A DNA stretch of 64,000 bases from Paraburkholderia panacisoli. Its GTDB lineage: Bacteria; Pseudomonadota; Gammaproteobacteria; Burkholderiales; Burkholderiaceae. How positions within the stretch are numbered: the first letter of the stretch is position 1; every line of letters starts with the position of its first letter. The stretch lies in contig NZ_VTUZ01000021.1 of the NCBI RefSeq assembly GCF_008369935.1, positions 62,001 to 126,000 on the forward strand, in the 5' to 3' direction. The notes beneath the pieces are model-generated. The model was not told the DNA's origin. It was given only the letters and a program-made list of their open reading frames with translations, and did no database searches. The translations under genes were made by a program, and so were the position numbers. Of the stretch, positions 1-13,063 are shown in pieces.

Positions 1-4404
<4,404 letters not shown>

Positions 4405-4548
4405 CAGACCAGACTTGACGGACCAGACGCAGTCAGCCGGCTGCGTCGCCCGCAGACGTCACATTTAGCCGTACCCGCCGCCGCTCGATGATTCGACGCA
4501 CGGCGGGTGTAGATCACCCCACCTGATACAGATAGAGAAGAGAACCAC

Positions 4549-6018
4549 ATGGGCAAGGCAACCGGTTTTCTCGAGTTCGAACGCCGCCACGAGGCGTACG
4601 AAGCTCCGCTCACGCGTGTGAAGCACTACAAGGAATTCGTCGCGGCGCTGACTGACGACGAAGCGAAGATTCAAGGCGCGCGTTGCATGGACTGCGGCAT
4701 TCCGTTCTGCAACAACGGCTGCCCGGTGAACAACATCATCCCGGACTTCAACGACCTGGTGTTCCATCAGGACTGGAAGAACGCGATCGAAGTGCTGCAC
4801 TCCACGAACAACTTCCCGGAGTTCACGGGCCGCATCTGCCCGGCGCCGTGCGAAGCAGCCTGCACGCTCGGCATCAACGACGACCCGGTCGGCATCAAGT
4901 CGATCGAGCACGCGATCATCGATAAAGCCTGGGCCGAAGGCTGGGTGGCGCCGCAACCGCCGAAGCACAAGACCGGCAAGAAGGTCGCCGTGGTCGGTTC
5001 CGGCCCCGCGGGTCTGGCCGCCGCGCAGCAACTCGCGCGCGCGGGGCACGATGTCACGGTGTTCGAGAAGAACGACCGCATTGGCGGCCTGTTACGTTAC
5101 GGTATTCCCGACTTCAAGCTGGAAAAGTGGCTGATCGACCGCCGCATGCGCCAGATGGAAGCCGAAGGTGTGACGTTCCGCGCCAACGTGTTCATCGGCA
5201 AGGAAGGTTCGCTGCCGGAGTACATCGGCAACACGGCGAAGGAAACCATCACGCCGGCTGAGCTGAAGGAACAGTTCGACGCGGTGGTGATCGCAGGCGG
5301 TTCGGAAATGCCGCGCGATCTGCCGGTGCCGGGCCGCGAACTGGAAGGCGTCCACTACGCGATGGACTTCCTGCCGCAGCAGAACAAGGTCAACGCAGGC
5401 GACAAGGTGCAGAACCAGTTGCTCGCGAAGGGCAAGCATGTGGTCGTGATCGGCGGAGGCGATACGGGTTCGGACTGCGTGGGCACGTCGAATCGTCACG
5501 GCGCGAAGAGCGTCACGCAATTCGAGCTGCTGCCGCAACCGCCCGAAGAAGAGAACAAGCCGCTCGTGTGGCCGTACTGGCCGATCAAGCTGCGCACGTC
5601 GTCGTCGCATGACGAAGGCTGCGAGCGCGACTGGTCGGTTGCGACCAAGCGCCTCGAAGGCAAGAACGGCAAGGTCGAGAAGCTGATCGCCGCGCGTGTC
5701 GAATGGAAGGACGGCAAGATGCAGGAAGTGCCGAACTCGGAGTTCGAAATGAAGGCCGATCTGGTGCTGCTCGCAATGGGCTTCACGCAGCCGGTGTCGC
5801 CGGTGCTCGAAGCGTTCGGCGTCGACAAGGATGCACGCGGCAACGTGCGCGCGTCGACCGAAGGCGACAAGGCGTATTACACGTCGGTGGACAAGGTGTT
5901 CACCGCGGGCGATATGCGTCGCGGCCAGTCGCTGGTGGTGTGGGCGATCCGTGAAGGCCGTCAGTGCGCACGTTCGGTTGATGCGTTCCTGATGGGTCAT
6001 TCGGAACTGCCGCGCTAA
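4549..6018 (+). CDS. gltD: Glutamate synthase small subunit
   Basis: The small subunit passes electrons from NADPH through FAD and Fe-S clusters to GltB. It is 489 residues, normal for the family. Cysteines at 46, 49, 54 and 58 and at 97, 101 and 105 match the two N-terminal 4Fe-4S clusters. VAVVGSGPAG near residue 150 is the FAD Rossmann fold, and VVVIGGGDTGSD near 300 is the NADPH site. The C-terminal TAGDMRRGQSLVVWAI is the typical FAD-contacting end. The ATG lies behind a purine-rich AGAGAAGAGAA stretch that acts as ribosome binding site. It sits directly after gltB, and the pair forms the working holoenzyme in the cytoplasm. Confidence 0.97.
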   Translation: MGKATGFLEFERRHEAYEAPLTRVKHYKEFVAALTDDEAKIQGARCMDCGIPFCNNGCPVNNIIPDFNDLVFHQDWKNAIEVLHSTNNFPEFTGRICPAPCEAACTLGINDDPVGIKSIEHAIIDKAWAEGWVAPQPPKHKTGKKVAVVGSGPAGLAAAQQLARAGHDVTVFEKNDRIGGLLRYGIPDFKLEKWLIDRRMRQMEAEGVTFRANVFIGKEGSLPEYIGNTAKETITPAELKEQFDAVVIAGGSEMPRDLPVPGRELEGVHYAMDFLPQQNKVNAGDKVQNQLLAKGKHVVVIGGGDTGSDCVGTSNRHGAKSVTQFELLPQPPEEENKPLVWPYWPIKLRTSSSHDEGCERDWSVATKRLEGKNGKVEKLIAARVEWKDGKMQEVPNSEFEMKADLVLLAMGFTQPVSPVLEAFGVDKDARGNVRASTEGDKAYYTSVDKVFTAGDMRRGQSLVVWAIREGRQCARSVDAFLMGHSELPR

Positions 6019-6160
6019 AACGTCTCCGGCCGGTTGCGCCGGTTGATTGCGCCGTGGTTTGGCGTGACGGGCGGAAACCGGTCACTGCTTGCAGGAAGAG
6101 GTGGAGACGACAATGTGCCGCAGATCGGCACATAAGCGGTACATCGAAGCGGTGAAAAAC

Positions 6161-6198
6161 AAAGCCGGGCCACCCGAGAGGGTGGACCCGGCTTTTTA
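6161..6198. terminator. Intrinsic terminator after gltBD, probably bidirectional
   Basis: The stem AAAGCCGGGCC / a one-base-offset CCCGGCTTT encloses an inner CACCC-GAGA-GGGTG hairpin and is followed by a T run on the plus strand. On the minus strand the region after the stem reads CTTTGTTTTTC, so it can also end the dadA transcript. It lies between the convergent stops of gltD (6018) and dadA (6236). Confidence 0.9.
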
Positions 6199-6235
6199 AC
6201 GTCCGGCGGATCGCGTGCGTGGCGCAAGCGCGCCG

Positions 6236-7501
6236 TTACTTCCGATACCGCGCCAACGTGAGCCCTTCGAGATCGATCTCCGGCTCGCGCTGCGCGACCA
6301 GATCCGCGACCACGCGCCCCGAGCCCATCGACATCGCCCAACCCGTCGAGCCGTGCCCGAGGTTCAGCCACAGATTGTCCACGCCCGATGGACCGAGCAG
6401 CGGTGCGCCATCGGGTGTCATCGGACGGCGGCCGACCCAGAAATGCGCGGACGTGGGATTGGCCGCGTGCGGGAACCAGTCGCCAAGTACTTTCAGCAAC
6501 GTTTGCAGCGCCTGCTCGCGCAAGGTGGTTTGGCGATTGCCCAGTTCCGCCGTGCCCGCCACCCGCAAGTTGTTGCCGAAGCGGGTGATCGCCGTTTTCA
6601 GGGACTCGTCCATCAGCGCGGCGCGCGGCGCTTTCTCTTCATCAATGATGGGCAGCGTCGCCGAATAGCCCTTTACCGGATAGAGCGGCACTTTTACGCC
6701 GAGCGCTGCAAGCAGCGGCGCGCTATCGACGCCCAGCGCCACCACCACTGCATCGGCTGGCAATGTCTCGTGACCGCGCTCGCTTTCGATACGCACACCG
6801 CGCACCGCACCCCCTTGCACGTCGAGCGACGTGACGCGGGTATCGAAGCGAAAGCGCACGCCGTTACGCTCGCAGATTGCGCGCAGTTCGCGGGTGAAGC
6901 GGGCGCAATCGCCGGCTTCGTCGTTGGGCAGATAGAGGCCGGAGAGCGGCGCCTGACGCGCCCAACGCAAGCCCGGTTCGATCTCAGTACACTGCGCGGC
7001 GCTGACTTCCCGATGCACGATGCCCGCATCGCGCAACACCGCGAGCGCCGGTTGCGCGAGTTCGACGTCGTACTCGCTGCGAAACAGTTGCAGATAACCT
7101 TGGCTGCGACCGTAATCGAACGGATGGCGGCCGCGAAACTCGTGCAGGCATTCGCGGCTGTAGTAAGCGATGCGCTGCATCCGCTGCTTGTTGACGCGAA
7201 AACGCTCGAGCTCGCATTCGCGCAGCCAGCGCGCGATCCAGCGCCATTGAGCGGGATCGAACGTGGGGCGGAAGATCAGCGGCGAGGCCGGCTTAAACAG
7301 GTATTTGAGAATCTTCGCGGGCATGCCCGGCGCGGCCCACGGCGTTACGTAGCCCGGCGCGATCACGCCGGCGTTGCCGAAACTGGTGGAGAGCGCGACG
7401 TCCGGTTCGCGCTCGATCACCGTGACATCGCAGCCGTGCTGGCGCAGGTAAAAGGCGCTGGCGACGCCGATCACGCCGCCGCCGAGTACGATTGTTTTCA
7501 T
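6236..7501 (-). CDS. dadA: D-amino acid dehydrogenase small-subunit family FAD enzyme
   Basis: Membrane-associated flavoenzyme that oxidatively deaminates D-amino acids to 2-oxo acids. The protein is 421 residues, near the usual 415-435. The FAD fold is at the N-terminus (VLGGGVIGVASAFYLRQHG). The C-terminus carries the DAO-type WVGRRPMTPDGAPLLG and the GHGSTGWAMSMGSGRVVADL signature. An upstream in-frame extension to 7573 would lose the flush N-terminal FAD motif, so the ATG at 7501 is chosen. It is 17 bases downstream of the MFS gene, suggesting that uptake and oxidation of the same amino acid are co-expressed. Many genomes carry several dadA paralogues, so the exact substrate is open. Confidence 0.9.
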   Translation of the reverse strand: MKTIVLGGGVIGVASAFYLRQHGCDVTVIEREPDVALSTSFGNAGVIAPGYVTPWAAPGMPAKILKYLFKPASPLIFRPTFDPAQWRWIARWLRECELERFRVNKQRMQRIAYYSRECLHEFRGRHPFDYGRSQGYLQLFRSEYDVELAQPALAVLRDAGIVHREVSAAQCTEIEPGLRWARQAPLSGLYLPNDEAGDCARFTRELRAICERNGVRFRFDTRVTSLDVQGGAVRGVRIESERGHETLPADAVVVALGVDSAPLLAALGVKVPLYPVKGYSATLPIIDEEKAPRAALMDESLKTAITRFGNNLRVAGTAELGNRQTTLREQALQTLLKVLGDWFPHAANPTSAHFWVGRRPMTPDGAPLLGPSGVDNLWLNLGHGSTGWAMSMGSGRVVADLVAQREPEIDLEGLTLARYRK

Positions 7502-7518
7502 GAGTATGTGCTGCGGAT

Positions 7519-8778
7519 TCAGGCTGCGGAGCGGATCGTGCCGAGCACCTTGCCCTTGGTCTCCGGCAAACACAGCGCGGCGACGATCACGAGCAGATAT
7601 CCCGAGCCGGCAACGAGGCCCATCGCCTTCACGAGCGTCATGGACTGCGACAGCGTGCCGACCAGAATCGGAAAGAACGAGCCGAGCCCGCGCCCCAGGT
7701 TATAGCAGAAGCCTTGGCCCGATCCGCGTATCTCGTTCGGATAAAGCTCCGACAGATACGCACCCACGCCCGCGAAAATCCCTTGCACGACAATCCCGAG
7801 CGGAAAGCCGAGCGCGAGCATCATCATGTCGGTGACCGGCAGCATCGTGTAGACCATGCCCAGCACGAACGAGCCGATCGCGAACAGCACGAACGACGCG
7901 CGTCGGCCGATCCTGTCGCACAGAATCGCGCCGACGATATAGCCGGTGAACGACCCCACGATCAGCACGATCAGATAGCCGCTGGTGTTGAACACCGACA
8001 GATGGCGCACGGTCTTCAGATAGGTCGGCAGCCACGTGGTGATCGCGTAATAGCCGCCGAGCATGCCGGTGCACAGCACGCTGCCGAGCAGCGTGGTCCT
8101 CACGTGCGCGGCCGAGAAGATCTGCATGAAGTGCGAGGTGTCGAAGCCGCTTGCGCGCGCGCGGCGCGTTTCGAGGTAGATCTCCGGATCGCTCACGTTG
8201 CGCCGGATATAGATGATCCACGCCGCGGGCAACAGGCCGACCCAGAAGCACGCGCGCCATGCGTACTGTTCCGGCAGCAGCGCGAAGGCCGCCCAATAGA
8301 CGATGGCCGCCGCCGCCCAGCCGAACGACCAGCTGCTCTGCACGGTGCCGACGGCTTTGGCGCGATGCTGCGGCGAGCGGATGGTTTCGGCCATCATGAT
8401 CGTCACGACCGACCATTCACCGCCGAAGCCGATGCCTTGCAGCGTCCGCGTGGCGAGCAGTTGCCAGAACGACTGCGTGAAGCCCGACAGAAAGGTGAAG
8501 ATCGCGAAGGTGGCGATGGTCCATTGCAGCACGCGGATGCGGCCATGGCGGTCGGCGAGAATGCCGGCAAGCCAGCCGCCTAGCGCCGACGAGATCAGCG
8601 AACTGGTGGCGATCAGGCCCGCTTCGCTTTTGGTCATCCCCCACGTCGCGATCAGCGTCGGAATGAGGAACGAGTAGATCATGAAGTCGAAGGCATCGAC
8701 TGCGTAGCCGCCGAAGCCGGCGTAAAGCGTGCGGCGCTCGCGCGGGGACAGCTCGGCGAACCATTGGACAGAAGCCAT
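7519..8778 (-). CDS. MFS transporter, metabolite:H+ symporter type
   Basis: Inner-membrane major facilitator of 419 residues with about 12 hydrophobic segments. The loop 2-3 motif is LAGILADRHGRIRV, and a matching GAILCDRIGRRASF follows TM8. The central WRACFWVGLLPAAWIIYIRRNVSDPE and the GIGFGGEWSVVTIMMAE segment resemble the sialate/aromatic-acid H+ symporter groups. It is the first gene of a two-gene minus-strand unit with dadA, so the substrate may be an amino acid or a related organic acid; this is inferred from context only. The promoter must lie in the 308-base gap above 8778, which holds a 10-bp repeat array. Confidence 0.88.
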   Translation of the reverse strand: MASVQWFAELSPRERRTLYAGFGGYAVDAFDFMIYSFLIPTLIATWGMTKSEAGLIATSSLISSALGGWLAGILADRHGRIRVLQWTIATFAIFTFLSGFTQSFWQLLATRTLQGIGFGGEWSVVTIMMAETIRSPQHRAKAVGTVQSSWSFGWAAAAIVYWAAFALLPEQYAWRACFWVGLLPAAWIIYIRRNVSDPEIYLETRRARASGFDTSHFMQIFSAAHVRTTLLGSVLCTGMLGGYYAITTWLPTYLKTVRHLSVFNTSGYLIVLIVGSFTGYIVGAILCDRIGRRASFVLFAIGSFVLGMVYTMLPVTDMMMLALGFPLGIVVQGIFAGVGAYLSELYPNEIRGSGQGFCYNLGRGLGSFFPILVGTLSQSMTLVKAMGLVAGSGYLLVIVAALCLPETKGKVLGTIRSAA

Positions 8779-9086
8779 GTTGTGTTGTGGTCTCCAGGTC
8801 TTTCTGCCTGCGGGGCTTGTTGGAAAGGTGTCCGTATTCTACGGGGATGCGGCGTCGCGAGGCCAGGTGTGGTCAAAAATGGCGACCGGCGGTAAGAGCC
8901 GATAAGACGCGATAAGCGCCGATAAGAGACGAAAGCGCGTGGAAACCGGCTTGAAAGATGCCGACACCACCGGTCCGCCGCTCGCGCCGTCGTCAGTGGG
9001 CCAGTGCGGTGCGCGCGTTCCCTTACCAACTACTACTATGTAACGCAAAACATATTGGCCACCGTTAAACTGCGGCCGCAGCGTCG
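8779..9086. other. Divergent intergenic region between MFS and phosphatase-like genes
   Basis: 308 bases separate two divergent starts. The region holds the 10-bp repeat array at 8891-8930 described separately. No convincing sigma-70 pair was found. I see no further gene. Confidence 0.6.
8891..8930. repeat. Four 10-bp-phased GTAAG/ATAAG direct repeats
   Basis: The sequence runs as four consecutive 10-mers: GGTAAGAGCC, GATAAGACGC, GATAAGCGCC, GATAAGAGAC. The core G-R-T-A-A-G recurs exactly once per helical turn. It lies 113 bases above the MFS start and about 160-200 bases above the phosphatase-like gene. Phased direct repeats of this kind are typical binding sites of OmpR-family regulators; that role is inferred here. 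Confidence 0.7.
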
Positions 9087-10076
9087 ATGCTGCGAACAAC
9101 CTTCCCACGTCCGCGCCAGCCACGCCTCATGCACGCAACCGCGAAAACCAGCTCGCCATTCCGCCGCTCTGCGAGCCCGATCGCGAGGGCAAGTCACCAC
9201 ACGCTCGACGCCATTTCCGCGTCGCGCCGCGGCTTCCTCAAGGGCTCCGCCAGCGTGGTGCTGGCATCCGGTCTGGGCAGCACGCTTCTTTCCGCGTGCG
9301 GCGGCGGCCTCGACGCCGATCTGCCGGAAACGCCACACCTGGCGTCGGTCAGCAACTTCCGCGATCTGGCGGGCGTCGGCGCAGGCTACCTGACTGTCGA
9401 CGGCAAACGGGTGCGCCGTGGCGCCTTCTATCGGGCGAATGTGCTGACACTGAGCAGCGCCGACCAGGCGTCGATCGACAAACTCGGCATCGCATCGGTC
9501 TACGATCTGCGCACGCCGGGCGAAATCGCGCGAACCGACGATGTGCTGCCGGGCGGTGCGATCGCGCAGACGCTCAACGTACTCGGCATCAGCGACTTCG
9601 TCACGCCCGTGCTGGACACGGCCGACGCCGCCGTCGCGTTCATGGAATCGCAGGCTCGCGCGTATGTGACCGGCGCCGCGCAGCGCGCCGCGTACGGCAC
9701 GCTGCTCACGCATCTGGCCGAGGGCGCCGGCGCGCAGTTGTTTCATTCGAACGCGGGTAAGGATCGCGCGGGCTGGGTCGCGGCGCTGCTGCTCAGCATC
9801 GCCAACGTGCCGCTCGACGTGATCACGCAGGACTATCTGCTCAGCAACACTTATCTGGTGGCGTCGATCAACGCGCAAACCGAGACCCTGCGCACGCAGG
9901 ACGGCGAGGCCGCCGTGACGATCCAGATGCCTTTGCTGGAAGTTCAGGAGGCTTATCTGCAAGCCGGCTTCGACCAGGTGCAGTCGAGCTACGGCACGAT
10001 GGCGAACTATCTGACGCGCGGCCTCGGCATGCCGCAAACGACGATCGACATGTTGCGCAGCCGGCTCGTGAGCTGA
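9087..10076 (+). CDS. Tat-exported lipoprotein, tyrosine-phosphatase-3 family, catalytic Cys replaced by Ser
   Basis: A protein of 329 residues (315 if the second ATG at 9129 is used; neither start has a strong ribosome binding site). Near residue 46 is a twin-arginine signal (SRRGFLKG), followed by a hydrophobic stretch and the lipobox LLSAC, so it should be a Tat-exported lipoprotein. The mature part begins with NFRDLAGVG and contains YRANVLTLSSAD and YDLRTPGEI, all typical of the Y_phosphatase3 family. The P-loop reads FHSNAGKDRAGW, whereas the family has HC-x-x-GKDR. The nucleophilic Cys is thus Ser (codon TCG), while the Arg and Lys-Asp are kept. It may be a pseudophosphatase that binds phospho-ligands, or a divergent enzyme. 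It is divergent from the MFS-dadA unit. Confidence 0.85.
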   Translation: MLRTTFPRPRQPRLMHATAKTSSPFRRSASPIARASHHTLDAISASRRGFLKGSASVVLASGLGSTLLSACGGGLDADLPETPHLASVSNFRDLAGVGAGYLTVDGKRVRRGAFYRANVLTLSSADQASIDKLGIASVYDLRTPGEIARTDDVLPGGAIAQTLNVLGISDFVTPVLDTADAAVAFMESQARAYVTGAAQRAAYGTLLTHLAEGAGAQLFHSNAGKDRAGWVAALLLSIANVPLDVITQDYLLSNTYLVASINAQTETLRTQDGEAAVTIQMPLLEVQEAYLQAGFDQVQSSYGTMANYLTRGLGMPQTTIDMLRSRLVS

Positions 10077-10102
10077 AGCGCGCCGCAGCCCAAGCCCAAG
10101 GC

Positions 10103-10136
10103 AAAAAAAAGTCCGCCCCAAGTAACTGGGCGGACA
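10103..10136 (-). terminator. Intrinsic terminator for the sensor kinase operon
   Basis: An 8-bp stem GTCCGCCC / GGGCGGAC with a 9-base loop is flanked on its left by eight A residues. Read on the minus strand it is a stem followed by eight U, placed about 110 bases beyond the kinase stop at 10245. There is no T run on the plus side. Confidence 0.88.
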
Positions 10137-10244
10137 GAGAAGGGCGGCATCGAGGTTGCCGTGCGTGACTATAAGTCCGCGGCCGTCGCGATAATTCATC
10201 CTGTAAGGGAAGGTAAGCGCCCTCGTTGGCCGATCCGCTTTCCA

Positions 10245-11516
10245 CTACGCCGGTGTCGCGTCGACCGGCAATTCGATCCGCACTTCCAGCCCGCCTTGCG
10301 CGTGATTGCCCACCTGACAACGTCCGCCGCGATCGTGCGCGAGTCGCGCGACGATCGCGAGGCCGAGGCCGCAATGGCCTTCGCCGCCGCGCGCGGCGTC
10401 GAGCCGCACGAACGGCTTCATCGCGGCCGCAATGCGGTCGTCGGGAATGCCGGAGCCGTGGTCGCGCACGCTGATGATCCAATGCCGGTCGGTGCGCGCG
10501 GTGCCGATCTCCACCGGCGGCGTGCCGTGCTCGAGCGCGTTGTCGACGAGGTTCGTCACCAGCCGGTCGAGCAGCGTGCGCGGCAGCGCGAATCTTGGCC
10601 CAGCGCGCAGATCGAGCGTGAACAGCGGGGTTTCGGCGCTGTCGCCGGAGGAAAACTGTTCCTGCAAAAACTCGTCGACTTCGACCGGCGGCCCGGCGTC
10701 GGCGGACTGTCCGGCGAATTCGAGGAACTGCTGGACGATGTTGGTCAGCGAATCGACATCGCGGATCAGACCCGCGCGCTCGTTCTCCGCCACCAGCACG
10801 CTCGCGCGCAACTTCAGGCGCGTCAGCGGCGCTTTCAGATCGTGCGCGACGCCGGCCAGCATCACGGCCTGGTCGTCGCCGGCTTCGTTCAGGCGCCGCA
10901 TCATGTCGTTGAACGAACCGATCAGATCGCGCAGTTCGCGTGGGCCTTGCACGGTCACCGGGTCCGGCCGGCCGCCCGAGCCGAACGCGCGCGCGGCGTC
11001 GGCGACGCGCGACAGCGGCCGCTGCATCTGCCACACCGCGAACAGCGACAGGATCAGCGCCGCGAGCAGCATCGACGCGCCTTCGACGACAAAACGCGGG
11101 CGCGGCGGCACGTCGACCGGCACGACCACCCAGTTCGACTTGCCGGGGAACAAAACCCAAAGCTGCGGCGGGCGCACGTCGTCGACGGCGATCTGCGTGC
11201 CGGGCGGCAGGTTCTCGCGCAATTGCCGGCTCAGTTGGACCAGCGGACGCATCGTGGGCGTGTGCAGATGCACGCTCGCCGGCATGTTCCAGGTGGGGAC
11301 GAGATGCACGCGCATCGCGGGCGCGAGCGCGGCGCCCTTCATCGGCTCGCCGTTGACGGCTTGCAGCACCAATAGAAGCCCGCGTGCGAAGCCGTCGATC
11401 TCATGGCGCGGCGGCTGCATCACGACCAGCACGAACCAGCCGGCTTGAATCGCGAACAACACCGCTGCCGACAGCAACGCCATTCTGCCGAACAGCGTGT
11501 TCAGCGGATTTTTCAT
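10245..11516 (-). CDS. EnvZ-like sensor histidine kinase
   Basis: Inner-membrane histidine kinase of 423 residues. A first membrane segment lies near residues 10-32. A periplasmic domain of about 115 residues follows, with a second membrane segment near 147-163 (GASMLLAALILSLFAVW). HAMP starts with QRPLSRVADAARAFG, and the H-box is GVAHDLKAPLTRLKLR, an EnvZ-type variant of HDLRTPLTR. The N-box is LVTNLVDNALEHG. The G boxes are VRDHGSGIP and GHCGLGLAIV. Its start overlaps the regulator stop by four bases (ATGA), so the pair is translationally coupled. The signal sensed is unknown. Position next to a set of exported lipoproteins suggests an envelope role. Confidence 0.93.
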   Translation of the reverse strand: MKNPLNTLFGRMALLSAAVLFAIQAGWFVLVVMQPPRHEIDGFARGLLLVLQAVNGEPMKGAALAPAMRVHLVPTWNMPASVHLHTPTMRPLVQLSRQLRENLPPGTQIAVDDVRPPQLWVLFPGKSNWVVVPVDVPPRPRFVVEGASMLLAALILSLFAVWQMQRPLSRVADAARAFGSGGRPDPVTVQGPRELRDLIGSFNDMMRRLNEAGDDQAVMLAGVAHDLKAPLTRLKLRASVLVAENERAGLIRDVDSLTNIVQQFLEFAGQSADAGPPVEVDEFLQEQFSSGDSAETPLFTLDLRAGPRFALPRTLLDRLVTNLVDNALEHGTPPVEIGTARTDRHWIISVRDHGSGIPDDRIAAAMKPFVRLDAARGGEGHCGLGLAIVARLAHDRGGRCQVGNHAQGGLEVRIELPVDATPA

Positions 11517-12253
11517 GCGCCTGGCGTGGCCTCGCCGGAGAAGGGTGTGCCGTCAGCGTCGGGCACGAACACGTAGCCTTTGCCGCGCACGGTCTGCACG
11601 TAGCAGGGATTGGACGGATCGTCTTCGATCACGCGGCGCAGGCGCCAGATCGGCACGTCGAGACTGCGGTCGCGGAAGGCGAGGTTGTCGCGGTGCACGA
11701 GATCGTGAATCAGCACGCGCGACAACACCTTGTACGGGTTGTTCACGAAGATCTTCAGGAGCGCGAATTCACTGTCGCGCAACGGCAGCTTCGTATCGTC
11801 GCGCGACAGCGAACGGGTCGCGAAGTCGAGTTCGAACGGGCCGAACCGATAGCGCTTGCGGGCTTCCGGCGCACTGGTGGTGCACGGCCCGCGCCGGCGC
11901 AACACGGTGTGGATGCGCGCGAGCAGTTCGCGCGGGTCGAACGGCTTGGTCAGATAGTCGTCCGCGCCGAGCGACAGGCCGACGATGCGGTCGGCCACCG
12001 TGCCGCGCGCGGTCACGAAAATTACCGGGATGTCGTCGCCGGCGGCACGCAGCGCGGTGAGCGCGCGCAGGCCGTCGGTGTTCGGCATCATGATGTCGAG
12101 CACGACGACCGATGGCCGTTCACGCTCTAGCCGGCGCTGGAGATGGGTGCCGTCGTGCAGCACAGACGCGTCGAAACCGTTCGATTGCAGAAACTTGCAT
12201 AGCAAATCGCGTACGACCGGATCGTCGTCGACGATAAGGACCTGTGGATTCAT
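11513..12253 (-). CDS. OmpR-family response regulator
   Basis: A two-domain regulator of 246 residues. The receiver domain has the acidic pair DDD at 9-11, the phospho-acceptor Asp in VVVLDIMMPNTDG, the Thr/Ser in FVTA and the Lys in LTKPF. The winged-helix C-terminal domain has the RSLDVPIWRLRRVIEDDP recognition region and ends GKGYVFVPD. It is the first gene of the pair and overlaps the kinase by four bases. A second gene at 14598-15335 encodes a close paralogue (see there). Two direct GTAAG repeats one helical turn apart lie 46 bases upstream and could be an autoregulatory site. Confidence 0.95.
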   Translation of the reverse strand: MNPQVLIVDDDPVVRDLLCKFLQSNGFDASVLHDGTHLQRRLERERPSVVVLDIMMPNTDGLRALTALRAAGDDIPVIFVTARGTVADRIVGLSLGADDYLTKPFDPRELLARIHTVLRRRGPCTTSAPEARKRYRFGPFELDFATRSLSRDDTKLPLRDSEFALLKIFVNNPYKVLSRVLIHDLVHRDNLAFRDRSLDVPIWRLRRVIEDDPSNPCYVQTVRGKGYVFVPDADGTPFSGEATPGA

Positions 12254-12664
12254 GGCGAAATTCTAGACTGGCGCGCACGGCGCGCGGCTGACTCTTTTCT
12301 TACCAATGCTTACGATGCGCCGCGCCGCTTTCGCCGACTCCCGGCTCAGGCCCACCATTGAGGGCTCACAGCATATTTCAGATCGGCCGCATTGGGCCGC
12401 GCGCTCCATGGCGCGGAAATCGTGTCATAGGGTCGGAGTGCTCTGCGGAAAAATATTTGGCAGGCAATGGGAAGCGCTGGCAAGCGCTCGGAACGGCTCG
12501 TAAGAACCGCCGGAAAGCGCGCTTTGCTTCGTGCATCGCGAGTGCGGGTGCGGCGGGATGATTCGTCGTGCAGTACATCGCGCCGCATGCCGGAGACCGC
12601 CTCGATGCGTCGGGCCACAGGCCGGCGGCGTGAAACCGAAACCCACCGCCACACGAGGCTCATC
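12254..12664. other. Divergent regulatory gap between response regulator and exported-protein run
   Basis: 411 bases with no credible gene. It contains the CTTAC direct repeats at 12299-12313, and two AGCGCT palindromes eleven bases apart near 12472-12488. It must carry the promoters of both the regulator-kinase unit (minus) and the small exported proteins (plus), although no clear sigma-70 hexamer pair stands out. Confidence 0.55.
12299..12313 (-). promoter_or_regulatory. Direct repeat GTAAG-N5-GTAAG upstream of response regulator
   Basis: On the minus strand GTAAG occurs twice with starts exactly 10 bp apart, 46 bases above the regulator ATG at 12253. OmpR-type regulators bind tandem half-sites with this spacing, so autoregulation is plausible. 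The same spacing recurs at 8891, 10203 and, with one change, 15401. Confidence 0.45.
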
Positions 12665-12847
12665 ATGACCATTTCAGGCAACCTCAGTTCCACCCCATTC
12701 TCTTCGCTCGCGTCCACACCGGCGGCGGAAAAACCCGCGACCGCCAGCAAGCCGGGCGGCATCGCTCAGCCGCAGGAGGGCGCCACCGCGGAGCGGCCGT
12801 CGTTGCCGACCGGGCTCGTCGGCCATCACGTCAATACGACCGCCTGA
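12665..12847 (+). CDS. Small hypothetical protein, 60 residues
   Basis: The ATG at 12665 follows a good ribosome binding site (CGAGG, 7 bases upstream). The product is Ser/Thr/Pro/Ala-rich (SSTPFSSLASTPAAEKPA), has no membrane segment and ends GLVGHHVNTTA. Nothing in it is recognised. The reading frame is open further upstream to 12467, but that part is Arg-rich and lacks a start signal. It is the first gene of a plus-strand run of exported proteins (12665-14534), 15 bases ahead of the next one. Confidence 0.5.
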   Translation: MTISGNLSSTPFSSLASTPAAEKPATASKPGGIAQPQEGATAERPSLPTGLVGHHVNTTA

Positions 12848-12862
12848 CCCGGCGAGGCCCGT

Positions 12863-13060
12863 GTGTCGACCTCGAGAAATTCTGACCGCTTCATCCGTGT
12901 CGCTGCGTGGTTGACGCTCGGCGCGGCGCTGCTGCCGCTCGGCGGCTGCGCCGTCGCCGCGCTGCCGTGCCGGCTGACTTCGGCCACGCTGAAAATCATC
13001 CCGGTCGTCGGCCATGCCGCGTCCACGCCATTCGATATGTGTGCCTCCGCCATCGACTGA
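12863..13060 (+). CDS. Small lipoprotein, DUF6726-like
   Basis: A 65-residue product from a GTG start with CGAGG about seven bases upstream. A short signal peptide (VAAWLTLGAALLPLGGC) ends in the lipobox LGGC. The mature part AVAALPCRLTSATLKIIPVVGH with a late Cys matches, from memory, the short DUF6726 lipoproteins of Burkholderia. The function is unknown. The next gene starts three bases after its stop, so the two are co-translated. Confidence 0.72.
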   Translation: MSTSRNSDRFIRVAAWLTLGAALLPLGGCAVAALPCRLTSATLKIIPVVGHAASTPFDMCASAID

Positions 13061-13063
13061 ATC

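Noticed and set aside
6215..7705. 496-codon plus-strand frame across dadA and the MFS 3' end
   Set aside because: Antisense of recognisable genes, Arg/Ala-rich, no ribosome site. Also starts in the gltD terminator region.
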